Of a stretch of DNA of 64,000 nt, positions 53,958 to 63,420 are shown piece after piece. Each line of letters opens with the position of its first letter. Positions within the stretch are counted from its first letter, which is position 1. The notes below the pieces were generated by a model. The model was not told where the DNA came from. It searched no databases and saw only the letters and a list, made by a program, of their open reading frames with translations. The stretch covers positions 310,001 to 374,000 of the forward strand of contig PGZL01000008.1 of assembly GCA_002840095.1 (NCBI GenBank). The letters are read 5' to 3'. The translations under genes and the position numbers were made by a program. This DNA is from Gammaproteobacteria bacterium HGW-Gammaproteobacteria-1 (GTDB lineage Bacteria > Pseudomonadota > Gammaproteobacteria > Thiohalomonadales > Thiohalomonadaceae).

Positions 53958-55184
53958 ATGCGGCGAGCTAGTGGTCTGACACGCGGCGTGCTGACGGTAC
54001 TGGTGTTGTGGCTGGCAGGCTGCACGCAGGAGCAATCGTCCGGCACGGTGCCTGATGACATAGAGCGCTTTCTGGAGCGGCACTGGCAGCAGCCCCTGCC
54101 GGCGCAGGGGACGCTGCCGGCGGACTATACCGCCATCGAGGCGGCGCTTGGTCCCCAGGCCTGTGCCCAATGCCACGAAGCGCAATGGGAGCAATGGCGC
54201 GGCAGTCTGCACAGCCACACCATGGGCGCGGGAATTCAGTGGCAGTTGCACCTGATGGATCAGGAGCAGGGCAACCGATGCCTGCGCTGTCATGCCCCCC
54301 TGGCCGAGCAAAAGGCGCTGGTCGCCCTGCAGCAGGGCTGGCCGGGCGTGCCGAAGTCGCCGCCGCCGGAGCATGTGCCGCCGGACCTCGCCGATCAGGG
54401 GCTGGTGTGTGCGGCCTGCCATGTGCGGAATCATCAGCGTTTTGGCCCGCCGGCCAACAAACCTGTGCCAGAGCCTGTGCCGCACGGTGGCTTCGTAGCC
54501 TCAGCCGCGTTCGAGGACAGCCGTTTCTGTGCCACCTGTCACCAGTTCGCTGCGGACGGTCCGCGCGTCAACGGCAAGTTGCAGGAGGATACCTATGCCC
54601 AGTGGCAGGCGAGTCCCCAGGCGGCGCAGCAGAGTTGCCAGTCGTGCCACATGCCGGACCGCAGACACCTGTTCCGCGGCGTGCACGATCGGGACATGGT
54701 GTTGCAGGCCCTGCAGGTCTCGCTGGACGTACAGCCGGGCGCGCGGCCCGGGGAATTCCAGGCCCGGGCCGTCATGCGCAATACCGGCGCCGGTCACCAC
54801 TTTCCCACCTACATGGTGCCCAAGGTCGATGTCGTTTTGCAGCTGGTGAACGCAGCCGGCGGCGCGCGCCGCACCCTGGCACACCGGGTGATCGGCTGGG
54901 GCGTGGATGTGGCGTTGTCGCAGGAATTGTTCGACACGCGCATCCCCGCCGGTGGCGAGCTGGTGGTGGAGCAGGCGTTCAGTTCTCCCGGCGCGGGCGA
55001 GTGGGAGGTGGAGCTGCGGCTGGATGTGGCGCCACGCGAGCATTACGAGCGCATGTTCCAGGACAGCCTGCGCCACGCCGATGTTCTGGCGCCGGAGGTG
55101 CTGGCCTTGCTCAGGCAGGCCTTGGCCGAAGCCAAAGCCACCCGCTATGAGGCCTTGCGCCTGGCCACCAGGCTGCCCCGGTGA
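53958..55184 (+). CDS. Penta-heme c-type cytochrome lipoprotein
   Basis: LAGC lipobox; five CxxCH motifs CAQCH, CLRCH, CAACH, CATCH, CQSCH. Confidence 0.85.
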   Translation: MRRASGLTRGVLTVLVLWLAGCTQEQSSGTVPDDIERFLERHWQQPLPAQGTLPADYTAIEAALGPQACAQCHEAQWEQWRGSLHSHTMGAGIQWQLHLMDQEQGNRCLRCHAPLAEQKALVALQQGWPGVPKSPPPEHVPPDLADQGLVCAACHVRNHQRFGPPANKPVPEPVPHGGFVASAAFEDSRFCATCHQFAADGPRVNGKLQEDTYAQWQASPQAAQQSCQSCHMPDRRHLFRGVHDRDMVLQALQVSLDVQPGARPGEFQARAVMRNTGAGHHFPTYMVPKVDVVLQLVNAAGGARRTLAHRVIGWGVDVALSQELFDTRIPAGGELVVEQAFSSPGAGEWEVELRLDVAPREHYERMFQDSLRHADVLAPEVLALLRQALAEAKATRYEALRLATRLPR

Positions 55185-55195
55185 ATTGCAATTTG
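55183..55195. promoter_or_regulatory. Candidate upstream activator element
   Basis: GAATTGCAATTTG, identical to 49106-49118. Confidence 0.4.
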
Positions 55196-55284
55196 AGACA
55201 GGCGGGCCGCCCCGCTCGATCATGCAATGGCCGCCGGCACCGTGTCTTGGCACTAATTGTTTGAAACCAAAGGCGATTTCAAAG

Positions 55285-55300
55285 TGGCATGTGCTGTGCT
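55285..55300 (+). promoter_or_regulatory. Sigma-54 promoter
   Basis: TGGCATGTGCTGTGCT; GG-N10-GC; 37 nt upstream of 55337. Confidence 0.7.
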
Positions 55301-55336
55301 TAAGAGTATGTCAGATACACACGGGGGCCATGCCCG

Positions 55337-55594
55337 ATGAATGCATCACCTTGGTTTGCCGGCGGGCTGGTGGGATTGCTGCTGTTGCAGCTGGCGACCG
55401 GCGTTGCCGCAGGGGAAGCGGGGCGCGACGCGCTGCCTTCGATTGAGGGCGGCACCGAGGCCGTGACCGACAAGAAGCCGAAGTTGAAGTACCGGCGTGG
55501 TCCGACCTGCATGTGTGTGAAGGGCACCAGTGAAGAAGAAATTCGCCAGGCCGAGGAAAAGCGGCGGGCGGAGCGGGACGGTGAACGGCAATAG
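55337..55594 (+). CDS. Small secreted CxC-motif protein
   Basis: Signal peptide; YRRGPTCMCVKGTSEEEIRQAEEKRRAERDGERQ. Confidence 0.55.
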   Translation: MNASPWFAGGLVGLLLLQLATGVAAGEAGRDALPSIEGGTEAVTDKKPKLKYRRGPTCMCVKGTSEEEIRQAEEKRRAERDGERQ

Positions 55595-55684
55595 GTTCCC
55601 GCACCGCCCGCGGCAACCCGGTGGGCACGACGACAAATGTTAATGCCGGTACGGCAGGCACCACAGGAGAGGAGGAGTTCAGTG

Positions 55685-56194
55685 ATGGTAAGAAAAATCA
55701 TGGCCAGGGCCTTGCGACAGATGACCAGGGCGGTGTTTGTCATGGGTGTGCTGACATTCGGTACGGCGCTGACGGTCATGCTGTCCACGGGACAGGATGA
55801 CGGCCGGGTCGCGGTGACGGCGGACGCGGGCTGGGGCAGCGAGGCGCTGGCCGGGCGGCAGGACGGGGTGGCGCGCCTGTCGCCGATTCCGCTGGCCAAC
55901 GCCTGCGGCATGGGCGCATCGAGCTGCTTCAAGTGCCACAACGGCAAGCGCGCAGTCGCCGCCACCATGGACAGCGCCACCGCGCCGTGGCACACGCAGC
56001 ACAAGACCGTGAACAATTCCTGCGTCGGCTGCCACCGCGGCAATCCGCGCGTGATGAAGCAGGATGTCTCGCACAAGAACCTGCTGGGCGATCCCCGCAC
56101 GGATACCGCCGCGGCCTGCGCCGGCTGCCATTCCGGTGCCGATATGAACGAACTTAACAAGAACTACATGTCTCTGGTTGGGGGAGGTAAATAA
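55685..56194 (+). CDS. Tri-heme c-type cytochrome
   Basis: N-terminal hydrophobic segment; CFKCH, CVGCH, CAGCH. Confidence 0.8.
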   Translation: MVRKIMARALRQMTRAVFVMGVLTFGTALTVMLSTGQDDGRVAVTADAGWGSEALAGRQDGVARLSPIPLANACGMGASSCFKCHNGKRAVAATMDSATAPWHTQHKTVNNSCVGCHRGNPRVMKQDVSHKNLLGDPRTDTAAACAGCHSGADMNELNKNYMSLVGGGK

Positions 56195-56195
56195 T

Positions 56196-57392
56196 ATGAA
56201 AAAGTACAATGCAGGCGAACTCGGAAGTGCGAAATTGACCAGGCTGGTACGCAACGCGCTGCTGGCGGGCGGGCTCTCGTGCGCCATCATCCCGGGCCTG
56301 GCTGCGGCGGGACCGACCATCCAGTATGGCGAGGAAGGCTACGTGACCTTCAGCTATGCGCTGCAAATGTGGATGCAGAACTCCGACTACAGCTCGGCCA
56401 GCCACAGCGGCAGTTCCTTCGATACCTTCCTGCGTCGCAATCGCCTCACCTTCATGGGCCAATACAACGACCAGATCGGTTTTTATGCCCAGCTGGAGGC
56501 CGGCAACGACAGCAAGGACGGCAACGACGAGCGCGGCGTCTACTACCGCGATGCCTACGTAACGCTCGATTATTCCGACGCGATGCGTTTCATCGCCGGC
56601 CGCTTCAAGAACACCTTCTCGCGTGAAAACCTGGAGGCCTGTCTCGAACCGCTGACGCTCGACCGCTCGATCATCGCCTACACGCCGTTCGGCGGCAGCC
56701 GCGATACGGGCGTGGTCATGTGGGGCAATCTGGCCGACGCCAGGTTCCAGTACCGGGTGATGGTGGCGGACGGGCGCGAAAGCGACGACGTCGCGAAGGA
56801 CTCGCCGCGCATCACCACCCGACTGCACTACTCCGCGTTCGAGCCGGAATATGACTACGGCTACCTGGGTACCTACCTGGGCACCCGCAAGGTGCTCACC
56901 ATCGGTGTCGCCTACGACTACCAGGCCGATGTCGCCTATGCCAATTCGACCCTGCGCCAGGACGCCAAGGACTACACCGGTACGACGGTCGATATCTTCT
57001 ATGAACAGCCCACGGCCAGCGGAACCTACACCCTGTCGGCGGCCTACTTCGACTACGACGTCGGCGACGCGATCAACTGGGACCCGGACGCGACCCTGCC
57101 GATCACGACGCAGCTGGAAGCGAACTACGTCAAGGGCGGCTATCTCCTGCCCGGCAAGCTCGGCATCGGCCGGCTGCAACTGTTCGCCCGCCACGACACG
57201 GCGAAATACAACGTCACCGGCAGCTTCCTCGATTCGAAGACCACGGCGGTGGGCGCCAACTACTATATCGACGGCCAGAAGGTGAAGGTGACCCTGGAGC
57301 ACGCCATGGTCAAGTTCGATACCGAACACCCGACGGACCACACGCGCCAGAACAATGCGCAAACCACCCTGGGTTTGCAGGTGATTTTCTAA
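56196..57392 (+). CDS. Outer-membrane porin
   Basis: Signal peptide; alternating beta pattern (RNRLTFMGQYNDQIGFYAQLEAGND... YYIDGQKVKVTLEHAMVKF); terminal Phe. Confidence 0.8.
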   Translation: MKKYNAGELGSAKLTRLVRNALLAGGLSCAIIPGLAAAGPTIQYGEEGYVTFSYALQMWMQNSDYSSASHSGSSFDTFLRRNRLTFMGQYNDQIGFYAQLEAGNDSKDGNDERGVYYRDAYVTLDYSDAMRFIAGRFKNTFSRENLEACLEPLTLDRSIIAYTPFGGSRDTGVVMWGNLADARFQYRVMVADGRESDDVAKDSPRITTRLHYSAFEPEYDYGYLGTYLGTRKVLTIGVAYDYQADVAYANSTLRQDAKDYTGTTVDIFYEQPTASGTYTLSAAYFDYDVGDAINWDPDATLPITTQLEANYVKGGYLLPGKLGIGRLQLFARHDTAKYNVTGSFLDSKTTAVGANYYIDGQKVKVTLEHAMVKFDTEHPTDHTRQNNAQTTLGLQVIF

Positions 57393-57450
57393 ACCCGGGA
57401 GTCCTGCCCTGCCGGATTGCTGCATCGGAATCTCCTGGTGTACTTGCGCA

Positions 57451-57485
57451 ACGCGTGGCAGAAGTCGCTGCCACGCGTTTTTTTT
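57451..57485 (+). terminator. Rho-independent terminator
   Basis: ACGCGTGGCAG-AAGTCG-CTGCCACGCGT then a T8 tract. Confidence 0.9.
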
Positions 57486-57576
57486 GGCCGCTGCCGCAGC
57501 GGGCTGACACAGGGAGCGCCGGTGCTGTTATCTTATTAGTCCGTGTCGACATGTTGCATTGGAGACATTCTCCGGA

Positions 57577-58923
57577 ATGAGCGAGATAGTTGCAGTCTCT
57601 GCGGCCTGGGCGGCGATCGGTGCCGCGGGCGTGTTGCTGTTCCTGCTGCTGCTGTATGGGGTCAACAGAATCTATCTGCGGCGACTCCAGCGCAGGATAC
57701 TCGACGCGCGCGGCGGCACCCTGGAACCGGTCGGCCGGTTGCCGTGGGCGCCCTTGCTGGTGCGCCGGGTGATCGACGACTACGACCAGACGATTACACG
57801 TCTGCGGTCGATGTTTCACACGGTGGAAGAATGCCAATCGCGCGTCCTGACCGAGCGCAACAAAATCAACGCCATCCTGCAAAGTCTGCCCGGCGTGCTG
57901 CTCAATGTCGCGGACGACCTGACCATCGCCACGGTCAACCGTCAGGCCGAAGACGTGTTCGGCATGGGGGCCGAACGAATGAAGGGTGTGAATCTGTTCG
58001 ATCTGATCACGCTCAACGAACATGACCGCGCCATCATGCGCGATGCATTTCTCTACAAGCAGCCGATCCGGAACCAGGAAATCACCCTCACTTTCGACGG
58101 CAGGAAGCGCTGGTATTCGTTGAATCTGGGATTCTTTACCGAACACGAGTCCGATATGGGTGCGATTATTACCCTGCTCGACATCAGTGAATACCGGGAG
58201 CTGCAGGACACGGTGGCAAACCGTGAGAAACTGGTGGCCATGGGACAGCTGGCGGCCGGCGTCGCCCACGAGCTCAACACGCCTTTGGGCAACATTCTGG
58301 GTTATGCGCAGCTGATCGAAGCCCAGCCCGCCAATGAGGCGAAGGTGGCCGAGTATGCCGCCGTCGTGTCCGGCGAGACCAAGCGCTGTTCACGCATCGT
58401 GCAGGATCTGCTCAACTACGCCCGCAAGGAGCAATGCAGCGGTGAAACCTGCGACATCGCCCAGTTGCTGAACGAGGTCATCGAGACGTTCATCAACTGC
58501 CGCATGCGCCGCTACGGCATCGAAGTCGTGATGCAGCTGCCGCCGGAGCCGCTGGTGGTGGAAGGCGATTGCGGCCAGCTGGATATCGTGTTCACCAATC
58601 TGCTGCAAAATGCCATCCATGCCCTGGAAGGTGTTGTCCGGCCGGTGATCACCGTGCGCGCCGCCGTGGAAGAGTCGCGCTACGTTCACGTCAGTATCGA
58701 GGACAACGGGCCGGGCGTGCCGCAGGAAATTCGCAGCCGCGTGTTCGACCCGTTCTTCACCACCAAGGAGGTCGGCTCCGGTACCGGTCTCGGCCTGTCG
58801 ATTTCCCAGGCCATGCTGGCGAAGCGGGGCGGCGGCATACGGTATGACGGCGACTATGCGGGCGGGGCGCGCTTCGTGGTGTCGCTGCCGGCAGTGAATC
58901 TGAAGAGAACGGGAAATGGCTGA
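57577..58923 (+). CDS. PAS-domain sensor histidine kinase
   Basis: MGQLAAGVAHELNTPLGNILGYAQ H-box; GTGLGLSISQ. Confidence 0.9.
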   Translation: MSEIVAVSAAWAAIGAAGVLLFLLLLYGVNRIYLRRLQRRILDARGGTLEPVGRLPWAPLLVRRVIDDYDQTITRLRSMFHTVEECQSRVLTERNKINAILQSLPGVLLNVADDLTIATVNRQAEDVFGMGAERMKGVNLFDLITLNEHDRAIMRDAFLYKQPIRNQEITLTFDGRKRWYSLNLGFFTEHESDMGAIITLLDISEYRELQDTVANREKLVAMGQLAAGVAHELNTPLGNILGYAQLIEAQPANEAKVAEYAAVVSGETKRCSRIVQDLLNYARKEQCSGETCDIAQLLNEVIETFINCRMRRYGIEVVMQLPPEPLVVEGDCGQLDIVFTNLLQNAIHALEGVVRPVITVRAAVEESRYVHVSIEDNGPGVPQEIRSRVFDPFFTTKEVGSGTGLGLSISQAMLAKRGGGIRYDGDYAGGARFVVSLPAVNLKRTGNG

Positions 58924-60325
58924 CGAAATCAATATCGACATGCAGAAAGCGGGGGCCGCCCGCTCCGGGTCCGTGATCCTGGTGGTGGAAGACGACCGGA
59001 ACATGCGTGAGCTCATTGCCAATGTTCTCGCCGACATGCAGCCGGACGCGGAGATCGTCTGCGTGGAGAACGCGCACCTGGCGATGGAGTACGTGGAGAA
59101 CAACCCGGTGAGCGTCGTCGTTACCGACCTGCGCATGCCGGGCGGCGACGGCATCGACGTCTTGACCTTTGTGCGCGAGCGCAGCCCCAGCACGCAGGTG
59201 GTGCTGGTGACGGGCTATGCCACCGTCGAATCCGCGGTCGACGCGCTGAAGCAGGGGGCGTTCGACTATTTGCGCAAGCCGTTTGAAACCGTGGAGTTGC
59301 GCTGTACCGTGGAACGCGCCCTGCAGCATCATCTGCTCAGCACCGAGAACGTGCGCCTGCGCCAGCAGCAGCGCGTGTTGTCCGAGAAGGGCGACCTGAT
59401 CGGCGAGTCCCAGGCGATCGTCAAGGTGCGCAAGCTCATCGACGCGGCATCGGCCTATGATTGCAGCGTGCTGGTCACCGGCGAAAGCGGCTGCGGCAAG
59501 GAGCTGGTGGCGCGACAGGTGCACATGCAGAGTGCGCGCCGGGACAAACCCTTTGTCGCGATCAATTGCGCGGCCATTCCCGAGAACCTCATCGAAAGCG
59601 AACTGTTCGGCTACAAGAAAGGCGCCTTCACCGGGGCGGAGCGCAACAAGAGCGGCCTGTTCGAGGCGGCCAACGGCGGAACTTTGTTCCTCGACGAAGT
59701 CAACAATGCCAGCCTGGCCCTGCAGGCGAAACTGCTGCGCGTTCTGCAGGACGGCAGCTTCTACGCCATGGGCGACACCACGCCGTGCAACGTCGATGTA
59801 CGGGTCATCGCCGCCACCAACAAATCGATCCCAGCCCTGATCGCCAAATCGGAATTCCGCGAGGACCTCTACTATCGCCTGATCGTGATGGAAATCGGCA
59901 TGCCGGCGCTGCGCGAGCGCCGCGACGACATACCGCTGCTCACTTACTATTTCCTCAACAAGTACGCGACGCGACTGAGCAAGCCGGTCAAGGGCATGGA
60001 TACCGAGGTACTCGGCGTGCTGCTGCGCCACGACTGGCCGGGCAACGTGCGTGAGCTGGAAAACGTCGTGCAGCGCATGCTGATCCTCACCGAGGGTGAA
60101 AAGATCCGCGAAGAGGTATTGCCCCAGCACCTGACCGAGAAACGCGCCGCGCCGGGCAAGTCGCTGGATTTCCTGCCGCCGCAAAGCCTGGAGGAAATCG
60201 AGGCGTACTTCATCCGCAAGACCCTGCGCGAAACCCAGGGGGACCGCGCCCTGGCGGCGGAGATCCTCGGTATCGACAAATCCACCCTGTGGCGCAAGAT
60301 CAAGCGCTATAACCTCGACGTCTGA
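58916..60325 (+). CDS. NtrC-family sigma-54-dependent response regulator
   Basis: Receiver LVVEDDRNM; GESGCGKELVARQ; GAFTGA; C-terminal Fis-type HTH. Confidence 0.95.
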   Translation: MADEINIDMQKAGAARSGSVILVVEDDRNMRELIANVLADMQPDAEIVCVENAHLAMEYVENNPVSVVVTDLRMPGGDGIDVLTFVRERSPSTQVVLVTGYATVESAVDALKQGAFDYLRKPFETVELRCTVERALQHHLLSTENVRLRQQQRVLSEKGDLIGESQAIVKVRKLIDAASAYDCSVLVTGESGCGKELVARQVHMQSARRDKPFVAINCAAIPENLIESELFGYKKGAFTGAERNKSGLFEAANGGTLFLDEVNNASLALQAKLLRVLQDGSFYAMGDTTPCNVDVRVIAATNKSIPALIAKSEFREDLYYRLIVMEIGMPALRERRDDIPLLTYYFLNKYATRLSKPVKGMDTEVLGVLLRHDWPGNVRELENVVQRMLILTEGEKIREEVLPQHLTEKRAAPGKSLDFLPPQSLEEIEAYFIRKTLRETQGDRALAAEILGIDKSTLWRKIKRYNLDV

Positions 60326-60346
60326 CGGGCCGGGCGCCGGCTGTTT

Positions 60347-61768
60347 CTATAGCCGCGGTGCCGGATCCTTGATTGCGGCGTAGGCGGCCAGCGCCCGTTC
60401 GCGGCTGGCCTTCAAGTCCACCCGCGGCGGCGGATAGCGCGCCGGCGGCTGCGGCGCGTTCCACGGCTGTTGCACGTATTTGTCCGGCACAGCCGCCAGC
60501 TCCGGCAGCCAGCGCCGCACGTAGTCCCCCTGCGGATCGAATTTCTCCCCCTGCGTCACCGGATTGAAGATGCGGAAATAGGGCGCGGCATCGGCGCCGC
60601 AGCCGGCCACCCATTGCCAGCCCAGAGTGTTGTTGGCCAGATCCGCATCCACCAGGGTGTCGCTGAACCAGCGCGCGCCCTCCTGCCAGGGGATGAGCAG
60701 GTTCTTGCTGAGCAAGGAGGCGGCGATCATGCGCACGCGGTTGTGCATCCAGCCGGTGTGCCACAGCTCGCGCATGCCGGCGTCGACGATGGGAATGCCG
60801 GTGGCGCCGCGCTGCCAGGCGGCGAGGTCGGCGCCGTAGTCGCTGCGCCAGGGGAAGTGCGCGTAGCGCGCGTCGAGCGGTTCGTGCGCCGTATGCGGGT
60901 AGTGGTACAGCAGGTGGTGGGCGAACTCGCGCCAGACCAATTGGCGCAGCCAGCCTTCCGCATCCTGCAGCAGGCCGGCGTCGCGCCGCGTCGCCGTGCA
61001 GTGTTCCACCGCCGTCATCAGGCGGCGCGGACTGATTTCACCGAAATGAAGGTGCGGCGACAGGCGTGAGGTGCCGGCATGATCGGGGCGATCCCGTTCG
61101 CGGCCATAACCGGAAAGTGCCTCGTCGAGAAAGGCGGCGAGGCGGGCGTGGGCGCCGTTTTCGCCCGGCTGCCAGTGCGTACGCAGTCCTTGGTCCCATG
61201 GCACCCGCGGCAGCAGCGCCAGGGCATCGAGGGCGTTGCCGTGCAGTGCCGCGGGCAGCGGCGGCAGGGCAGAGGGCGCCGCCGTCAGGGCGAGATCGAA
61301 GCCGCGCTTGCGGGCGGCGTTCCAATACGCGGTGAACACGCGGTAGGGCGTGGCGTCGGCCTTGAGCACTTGCCAGGGTTCATTGAGCAGGGCGGCGTTG
61401 CTGTCGGCTACGGCAATGCCGTCGTTGCGCAGCGCATCTTTGACAATGCGATCCTGGGCGACGGCCGCCGGTTCGTAGCGGCGGTTCCAGTACACCTGAC
61501 GGGCGCCGGTGGCCTTGATGAGTTCGCGCAATACCTCCAGCGGCGGCCCCTGCCGCAGCAGCAGGCGCGAACCGCGGCGGCGCAGATCGGCGTCCAGTGC
61601 CGCGAGGCTGTGGTGCAGCCACCAGCGCGAGGCCGCGCCTTCGCCGGGGTCTTCCGGCATGTCGACGTACAGCGGGATCACCTTTTCGCTATGGGCGAGC
61701 GCGGCATTCAGCGCCGGGTTGTCGGTCAGGCGCAGATCACGGCGGAACCAGAGCAGGGCGGTGGTCAT
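60347..61768 (-). CDS. phrB: Deoxyribodipyrimidine photolyase
   Basis: ALLWFRRDLRLTDNPAL; LHFGEISPR; WREFAHHLLYHYP; GWMHNRVRM. Confidence 0.95.
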   Translation of the reverse strand: MTTALLWFRRDLRLTDNPALNAALAHSEKVIPLYVDMPEDPGEGAASRWWLHHSLAALDADLRRRGSRLLLRQGPPLEVLRELIKATGARQVYWNRRYEPAAVAQDRIVKDALRNDGIAVADSNAALLNEPWQVLKADATPYRVFTAYWNAARKRGFDLALTAAPSALPPLPAALHGNALDALALLPRVPWDQGLRTHWQPGENGAHARLAAFLDEALSGYGRERDRPDHAGTSRLSPHLHFGEISPRRLMTAVEHCTATRRDAGLLQDAEGWLRQLVWREFAHHLLYHYPHTAHEPLDARYAHFPWRSDYGADLAAWQRGATGIPIVDAGMRELWHTGWMHNRVRMIAASLLSKNLLIPWQEGARWFSDTLVDADLANNTLGWQWVAGCGADAAPYFRIFNPVTQGEKFDPQGDYVRRWLPELAAVPDKYVQQPWNAPQPPARYPPPRVDLKASRERALAAYAAIKDPAPRL

Positions 61769-61830
61769 GATGCGATCAGCATACCTGAAGCGGGGGTGTG
61801 CACCTTGCGGAGATCGGGGGCGCACAAAAC

Positions 61831-61854
61831 AAAACCCCGCAGCTGCGGGGTTTT
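61831..61854 (-). terminator. Rho-independent terminator (symmetrical)
   Basis: AAAACCCCGCAGCTGCGGGGTTTT. Confidence 0.85.
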
Positions 61855-61876
61855 GTTCACGGCAGCAAGGCTGTCA

Positions 61877-62086
61877 TTAGCCCTTGTAGTATTCCAGCGG
61901 CTTCACACCGCTGGCCACGGTCAGTTCCGCCATGCGCTTCTTGTACTTCTCCATGAAGCTGCCCGGCGGCGGGTTGCTGTATTCGCGGTAGCTGAAGCCG
62001 TGTTTGTTGACGTGGGCCAGGTAGTCGGCCTCCAGCTGGATCATTTCCTTCTTGATGGCGTCGATATTTCCGCTCATGGTAGACAC
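61877..62086 (-). CDS. Small conserved hypothetical protein
   Basis: 69 aa followed by terminator. Confidence 0.6.
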   Translation of the reverse strand: MSTMSGNIDAIKKEMIQLEADYLAHVNKHGFSYREYSNPPPGSFMEKYKKRMAELTVASGVKPLEYYKG

Positions 62087-62184
62087 GCTCCGTCAGTGCA
62101 TACGAATCACGAAATTGGGATGTATCTTCGGCGCGCCGACGGGCGTGCCGCGCGCAAATAGTGTGTGCAAAGGAAAATTACCGG

Positions 62185-63069
62185 TCAATACCGTCCCGGC
62201 CTGCGCGCCACCTGTTCCAACTGCCAGGCGGCGGGATCGGCGGCCGCCTCCAGCCGGGCCTGCAATTCCACACTCATCAAGGGGAAAAAGTCGAAGCCGG
62301 TAAGTTCCTCCACACGATCGATGCTGGTGACGAACTGATCCAGCGGCTCCGTCCCGCGCACCGTCTGCGGCACCAGCAACGCCAGCAGCAGCGGCTCGTC
62401 CCGGGGGCCTGCGGCGGGGGCCGCGTAAATCTTGAAATACGCATCGGGCAGTTCCACCCGCGCCGCGCCGGGCAGGCGCTGGATGTCGGCATCGAATACG
62501 GGGCCGGTGAGCACCCACAGTTCGCCGTGGCGCGGGGCGAACACGTCGGCCTCGACCTCCTCCAGCCGCTGCCACACTTTCTGGTTGAGATTGGGCCGCT
62601 GCGGCGTGATGTTGGTCATCAGGAAGGTGTCCTGCTGCGCCTGCGCGCCATACAGGCGCGAGATGGCGTAGTTGGGTGCCAGGTGGCCGCGGTCATAGCC
62701 GCTGCCGCTGTAGTCGTCGTGGCCGACGGAATTGAGCGCGCGCCAGTCGCGGCTGAAGCGCTGCGGGCGGCGCAGGCGCGGCGCGTCGGCGGGGATGGCG
62801 CGCAGCCGGTACTGCACCCACAGCGGGTTGCCGCGCAGATCGGACCAACCGACCAGGAAGCCGTCGTTGCGCAACACGCGGGTCCAGGTCACCGGCTGCC
62901 AGTTATGTGCCGCGGGCAGGCCCTGCCAGGTCATGGCCGGGCGGGCGTACAGCACTTCGTAAGCGTAATCGCCGACGGCGAGCACCGCCGCAAGCAGCAG
63001 CAGCAGGGGATGGCGTCGCAGCAGCGTGAGCAGCGGGGCGAGACGGAGGGGGGGACGGCGGCGTGCCAT
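62185..63069 (-). CDS. DNA/RNA non-specific endonuclease (NucA type)
   Basis: DDYSGSGYDRGHLAPNYAISR (DRGH) and FLMTNITPQRPNLN. Confidence 0.9.
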   Translation of the reverse strand: MARRRPPLRLAPLLTLLRRHPLLLLLAAVLAVGDYAYEVLYARPAMTWQGLPAAHNWQPVTWTRVLRNDGFLVGWSDLRGNPLWVQYRLRAIPADAPRLRRPQRFSRDWRALNSVGHDDYSGSGYDRGHLAPNYAISRLYGAQAQQDTFLMTNITPQRPNLNQKVWQRLEEVEADVFAPRHGELWVLTGPVFDADIQRLPGAARVELPDAYFKIYAAPAAGPRDEPLLLALLVPQTVRGTEPLDQFVTSIDRVEELTGFDFFPLMSVELQARLEAAADPAAWQLEQVARRPGRY

Positions 63070-63164
63070 GGAAACTCCTGGTAAATGCAGGCGGGCATTA
63101 TACGCGGCCTAGGCGCGCGCGGACCGAGTGCTTATGATGAGGGCCTATAACGGGGGATAGGCCA

Positions 63165-63416
63165 ATGTCCGATTACGAGTTCGAACAGCAGGGCCCGCTG
63201 CCGGCCGATTTGCGGGAGGAGTATGCGGTAATTTATGCGCCGCGGCGCCAGCGTCAGCGCTATCCTGAAAATACGGTGCAGGTGGTGGCGACGGAGCAGG
63301 AGGCGCTGGCCGGGGCCGATGGTGCGAAGAACCTGTATGCGGCGCGTGTATGCGGGCCGTTCCGCTCCTCCGAGGGCTTCAAGCTTTTTTATTTGGTGCG
63401 CTGGTTGGGAGAGTAA
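63165..63416 (+). CDS. Hypothetical protein
   Basis: 83 aa; ends next to tpm start. Confidence 0.6.
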   Translation: MSDYEFEQQGPLPADLREEYAVIYAPRRQRQRYPENTVQVVATEQEALAGADGAKNLYAARVCGPFRSSEGFKLFYLVRWLGE

Positions 63417-63420
63417 GGGA

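Noticed and set aside
55235-55255. TTGGCACTAATTGTTTG as sigma-54 promoter
   Set aside because: Has TGGCAC but lacks GC at the required -12 spacing; the site at 55285 fits better
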